Assembly (NCBI RefSeq): GCF_005239225.2
Contig: NC_133299.1
Location: 8,250,967-8,314,966, forward strand
Reading direction: 5' to 3'
Origin: Populus alba
Lineage: Eukaryota > Streptophyta > Magnoliopsida > Malpighiales > Salicaceae
Length of the DNA: 64,000 nucleotides
Below the pieces are notes generated by a model, which saw only the letters and a list, made by a program, of their open reading frames with translations, ran no database searches and had not been told where the DNA came from. Position numbers and translations under genes: made by a program. Each line of letters opens with the position of its first letter. The stretch's first letter is position 1. Shown here piece by piece: positions 59,800-64,000 of this stretch.

Positions 59800-61310
59800 T
59801 TCTTGATCCGCTTTGGCAGCAAGCTATGGATGAGGAACTTTCTGCCTTGTATAAGACAGATACTTGAGATCTAGTTCCTCTACCTCCTGGTAAGAGTGTT
59901 GTTGGTTGTCATTGGGTGTATAAGATCAAGACTAATTCTGATGGGTCTATTGAGCGATACAAAGCTAGGTTGGTTGCAAAAGGATACTCTCAATAGTATG
60001 GTATGGACTATGAGGAGACATTTGTCCTGGTTGCAAAAATGACTACTATTCATACTCTTATTGTTGTAGCTTCGATTCGTTAATGGCATATTTCTCAGCT
60101 TGATGTTAAAAATGCCTTCTTGAATGGAGATCTTCAAGAAGAAGTTTATATGGCACCCCCTCCTGGTATTTCACATGACTCTGGATATGTTTGTAAGCTT
60201 AAGAAAGCATTATATGGTCTCAAACAAGCACCCTGTGCTTGGTTTGAGAAATTCTCTATTGTGATCTCGTCTCTTGGCTTTGTTTCTAGCAGTCATGATT
60301 CTGCTTTTTTTATCAAGTGCACTGATGCAGGTCGTATCATTCTGTCTTTATATGTTGATGACATGATTATCACTGGTGATGACATTGATGGTATTTTAGT
60401 TTTGAAGATAGAGTTGGCTAGACGATTTGAAATGAAGGATTTGGGTCATCTTCGATATTTCCTGGGTATTGAGGTAGCATATTTACCTAGAGATTACCTT
60501 CTTTCTCAGTCGAAATATGTTGCAGATATTCTTGAGCGGGCTAGACTTACTGATAACAAGACTGTTGATACTCCTATTGAGGTTAATACAAGGTACTCTT
60601 CTTCTGATGGTTTACCTTTGATAGATCCTACTTTATACCGCACTATTGTTAGGAGTTTGATATATCTCACCATTACTCGTCCAGATATTACATATGTTGT
60701 TTATATTGTTAGTCGGTTTGTTGCTTCTCCTACTACTATTCACTGGGCAGCTGTTCTTCGTATTTTACGATATCTTCAGGATACAGTTTTTCAGAGTCTT
60801 TTACTCTCATCCACCTCTTCCTTGGAGTTGCGTGCATACTCTGATGCTGATCATGGTAGTGATCTCACAGATCGCAAGTCTGTTACCAGATTTTATATCT
60901 TTTTAGGTGATTCTCTTATTTCTTGGAAGAGCAAGAAACAATCTATTGTTTCTTAATCATCCGCTGAAGCAGAATATTGTGCCATGACATCTACCACCAA
61001 AGAGATTGTTTTGTTACGTTGGTTATTTGCTGATATAGGAGTTTCATTTTCTCATCCTACTCCTATGTATTGTGACAACCAGAGTTCTATTCAGATTGCT
61101 CACAACTCGGTTTTTCATGAGTGAACTAAGCATATTGAAATTGATTGTCATCTTACTCGTCATCATCTCAAGCATGGTACCATTACTTTGCCTTTTGTTC
61201 CTTCTTGCTTGCAGATTGTAGATTTCTTTACCAAGGCGTATTCCATCTCTCGATTTCGTTTTCTTGTTGTCAAACTCTCGATGCTTGTAGCTGCCGCATC
61301 GTGAGTTTGA
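59800..61310 (+). pseudogene. copia-2 reverse transcriptase and RNase H
   Basis: The RVT_2 domain includes 'QLDVKNAFLNGDLQEEVYM', 'KALYGLKQAP' and the catalytic 'LYVDDMI' (about 60348). RNase H has 'YSDADHGSD' and 'SSAEAEYCAM', and the end carries 'YCDNQSS' and 'TKHIEIDCH'. The longest clean frame is 60120-60956. Stops lie near 59866, 59995, 60080, 60954 and 61122. Confidence 0.85.
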
Positions 61311-61317
61311 GGGGAGA

Positions 61318-61461
61318 TGTTAAATAATATTTATATAATTTTATTTATTAAGGGTAGAATAGTACTTTCAGTTTAACCTATATATACTTTATGCATTCAT
61401 AATATACAGATTATTCAGAATTCTAGTCTCCTTTTTGTGTTTAATCTCAATAAGTTTAACA
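61318..61461 (+). repeat. copia-2 3' LTR
   Basis: 144 bp, TG...CA, directly after the purine tract and followed by the target duplication. Confidence 0.85.
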
Positions 61462-61466
61462 CCAAC

Positions 61467-62080
61467 AACTAACAATATTTTCCATTTATTGGAAAACAAT
61501 CCAATTACATGCCGCTGAAGTTGTAAATACAAAATAGTCCATGTGTTGAAGATTAAAAATACATGCTTTATTCAACTCTAATACATGTCTCATCTCAAAA
61601 CTTCTTTGAAATTGATCTAATCTTCATGCATGCATGCCCAGACTTGAGAGCAGTAGACAACAGACGTTTTCTGCAACTTTTTATGATACAGAACAGACTC
61701 ACCTTGAATTCCATAACATGTTTTCAATGCAGAAGGGTGCACTACTGTATGCCAGACAGGGTATCCTACTGATATGATGTTATTTGAGACTCTTTTATCC
61801 AGTATTCATGAGGTTTCTCGAGTAATATGCAAACCAAATCGAATCATGCGGCACTCTTGCGAGGCTGCAATATGGATTTCAGATGTCATCAACATATCCA
61901 TGTGAGAAAGCTAGATTGCCATCCTGCTAGATTACAGAACAAGGGCTATATTACGAGCAGAAAATGCCTAGGGTTTGTGTTTTCAAGCTTTCTCCATATC
62001 AAAAAACATTTTCGTAAATATCAGTACTTAAAAGATGTATGGTCCAAGGAAAAACCAAGTTGTATTTATTATTATCCAGA
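61467..62080. other. gene-free flank of copia-2, right side
   Basis: Continues the sequence that the element split at 56771. No gene is recognisable; the open frames at 61563 and 61827 match nothing I know. Confidence 0.4.
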
Positions 62081-62345
62081 CCAAGGTTGTCAAAATCGCG
62101 TTTTGACTCGTAAAATCGTACGATTTTACGAGTCAAAACATGTATTACGAGTTGAATCGGTTGATAAAATCGAAAATGGGTAAAATCGGGTTGAAATCAG
62201 GTAAAATCGTAAAAATCGGATGAAATCGCGTAAAATCGCGATATCAGAACCGATTGTACGATTTTAATATAATTGCTACAGTGAAAGTCGCCCCCCCAAT
62301 ATAATTGTTGGCTTGCTGCACTGAAAGCGCCCCCCCCCCCAATGT
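62081..62345. repeat. 'aaaatcg' repeat element with perfect palindrome and C-runs
   Basis: Begins 'ccaaggttgtcaaaatcg', contains a perfect 40-nt palindrome at 62100-62139, then about ten 'aaaatcg'-type heptads to 62270. Two related units ending in C-runs follow (62266-62297 and 62298-62340), each starting 'aatataattg' and containing 'ctgaaagcg' or 'gtgaaagtcg'. Non-coding. It resembles a dispersed repeat that I associate with several plant genomes. Confidence 0.55.
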
Positions 62346-62654
62346 CCACCTGTCTCCCAATTCACGTGACTTCACATTGTGAATCCCCCAACGGCCCCAC
62401 CCACCAAAGAGGAATGTAATTAAATAAATGGAGTGGATTAATGAGGGCGGTAAGGTCATTAATACTATTTAATAAGAATTACTTTTAAAAAAAAATTAAT
62501 TGAAAATATAATAAAATAATATTTTTTTATTTTTAATATTATTACATTAAAATATTTAAAAAAACCAAAAACTTTAATTTAAAACAAAATAAAAATTTAA
62601 TTTTTAAAAAATATTTCGAGTGAATTTTTAATAATAACTAATTTTATTAGTAGC
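62346..62654. other. AT-rich repeat-like DNA before copia-3
   Basis: From about 62460 it has the 'aaataatatttttttatt' and 'attacattaaaata' blocks of the MITE-like class seen at 21-22 kb. Confidence 0.4.
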
Positions 62655-64000
62655 GCTGCCTAAAGGGATGAAGAAGATCGGAGTGAAGTGGGTTTTTAAA
62701 ACTAAGTTGAATGAAAAAGGCGAAGTCGATAAACACAAGGCGAGACTGGTTGTGAAGGGCTATGCACAAAGACAAGGAATAGACTATAGCGAAGTATTTT
62801 CGCCAGTCGCTAGATGGGACACTATCAGAATGCTACTATCTCTTGCTGCGCTGCGAGGTTGGGAAGTATTCCAGCTGGATGTAAAAAGCGCATTTCTTCA
62901 CGGAGAACTGAAGGAGGTTGTTTATATTGAACAACCTGACGGATACATTCGAAAGGGAGAGGAGCAGAAGGTATATCAACTAAAGAAGGCATTATATGGA
63001 CTGAAACAAGCCCCTAGAGCTTGGTACAGCCGGCTAGAGGACTACTTTGCTGGTGAAGGTTTCGAAAAATGCAGCTATGAACATACTTTGTTCATGAAAA
63101 AGGAAGGAGGAAGATTTTTGGTGGTAAGCCTTTATGTGGATGATTTAATATTTACCGGAAATGACTTGAAGTTGTGTGCAGAATTTAAGGCTTCCATGCA
63201 ATCAGAATTTGATATGACTGATCTAGGGAGAATGAAGTATTTTTTGGGTGTTGAGATACATCAGACAGAGGCTGGGATCTTCTTATGTCAAGGGAAATAT
63301 GCAAGTGAAATACTTGCAAGGTTCGGAATGAGCAGCTGCAATGCAGTTAACAATCCAATGGTTCCAGGAACTAAGCTATCATCTCAAGAGAAAGGAGAAG
63401 AAATTGACAGCACCGAATACAAACAATTGATTGGCAGCCTTATATACATCACAACAACTCGACCTGATATAATGTATGCGGTAAGTTTTTTAAGCAGATT
63501 CATGGCTGTACCGAAGGAAGGACACTTACTAGCCGCAAAAAGAATACTCAGGTATTTGAAGGGGACAATGAATTTTGGTATTTTCTACAAAAGAAGCTCG
63601 GATAACACTCTTAAAGGATATACGGATAGTGACTTTGCGGGTGACCTAGATGGAGGAAAAAGTACATCCGGATATGTATTCATGATGGGAGATGGTGCGG
63701 TAGCATGGAGCTCTAAAAAGCAACCGATAGTTACTCTATCAACTACCGAGGCAGAATATGTAGCAGCCACAGCTTGTGCATGCCAAAGTATCTGGATGAG
63801 GGAAGTTTTAAACAGCATTGAAGAAGATCTTTGCAAATGTGTTACGGTGTTCTGCGATAATAGTTCATCCATCAAATTATCCAAGAATCCAGTATTTCAC
63901 GGGAGGACAAAGCATATCAACGTAAAATTTCATTTCATTCGCGATCTTATCAAGAAGGGAGATGTAGAGCTCATTTACTGTGGAACTAAGGAGCAGCTAG
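62655..64000 (+). mobile_element. Ty1/copia RT-RNase H, 5'-truncated, runs off the window (copia-3)
   Basis: Homology starts abruptly inside the reverse transcriptase ('LPKGMKKIGVKWVFKTK') right after AT-rich DNA at about 62654. Gag, protease, integrase and 5' LTR are absent here. From the ATG at 62668 the frame is open for 444 codons to the window end without a stop. Key motifs are intact: 'VFQLDVKSAFLHGEL', 'KALYGLKQAPRAWY', catalytic 'LYVDDLIF', RNase H 'YTDSDFAGD' and 'STTEAEYVA', then 'FCDNSSSIKL' and 'GRTKHINVKFHFIRDL'. It differs in sequence and base composition from copia-2, so it is another lineage and probably younger. The rest of the element and any 3' LTR lie beyond 64000. Confidence 0.88.

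Larger units (their letters stand above)
56772..61466 (+). mobile_element. Ty1/copia LTR retrotransposon, non-functional (copia-2)
   Basis: A full-length element with 5-bp target duplications 'ccaac' at 56772-56776 and 61462-61466. The 5' LTR is 56777-56941 and the 3' LTR 61318-61461, both starting TGTTAAATA; the 3' LTR ends in CA. A purine tract 'gaggggaga' ends directly before the 3' LTR. The interior holds Gag, protease, integrase, reverse transcriptase and RNase H in copia order on the plus strand. About 16 in-frame stops and at least two frameshifts make it non-autonomous. No standard initiator-tRNA primer site is visible after the 5' LTR. Confidence 0.9.

Noticed and set aside
57180..61310. 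Stop-codon readthrough or recoding in copia-2
   Set aside because: Too many stops of all three types plus frameshifts and a lost zinc-knuckle Cys; simple decay explains it.

Overview
The window is plant nuclear DNA: AT-rich, intron-containing genes separated by long stretches of retrotransposons, MITE-like elements and microsatellites. Gene content and the look of the dispersed repeats point to Populus or another Salicaceae tree. That is an inference from recognition, not from a search. I found no prokaryotic features, no CRISPR array and no tRNA or rRNA gene I could support.

Layout. 1-4640: probable end of a Ty3/gypsy-type LTR, then a decayed minus-strand Ty1/copia element with both LTRs. 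4641-13620: gene-free, with a MITE-like element carrying a perfect palindrome, a minus-strand Ty3/gypsy integrase remnant and a ~150-bp tandem array. 13875-16776: cytosolic ascorbate peroxidase (9 exons, 250 aa). 17100-22600: repeats and microsatellites. 22767-30840: malectin-like/LRR receptor kinase like Arabidopsis At2g37050 (15 exons, 921 aa). 31178-31402: tRNA-derived SINE with a 14-bp target duplication. 31403-36300: repeats. 36588-39306: NF-YB subunit like At2g37060 (6 exons including a 6-nt micro-exon, 176 aa). 39700-42900: repeats, including a second copy of the ~150-bp array. 42930-47434: 5'-truncated, multiply broken UPL4-like HECT E3 ligase pseudogene. 48484-50739: intronless chloroplast PPR protein HCF152 (At3g09650-like, 751 aa). 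51780-56270: two long copia LTRs in inverted orientation. 56772-61466: a copia element with both LTRs, a 5-bp target duplication and many in-frame stops. 62081-62345: palindrome-bearing repeat. 62655-64000: the 5'-truncated but open RT/RNase H part of a third copia element, running off the window.

The four intact genes all lie on the plus strand and do not form a pathway. The peroxidase removes H2O2 in the cytosol, the receptor kinase sits in the plasma membrane, NF-YB is a CCAAT-box transcription factor subunit, and HCF152 processes chloroplast psbB-operon RNA. Their order matters more: APX and HCF152 correspond to neighbours At3g09640/At3g09650 in Arabidopsis, and the kinase and NF-YB to neighbours At2g37050/At2g37060. 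The window therefore looks like a less fractionated ancestral block. I saw no clearly new biological system. The most useful oddities are the synteny mosaic, the micro-exon and overlapping uORF of NF-YB, the UPL pseudogene, the inverted LTR pair and the two perfect palindromes.
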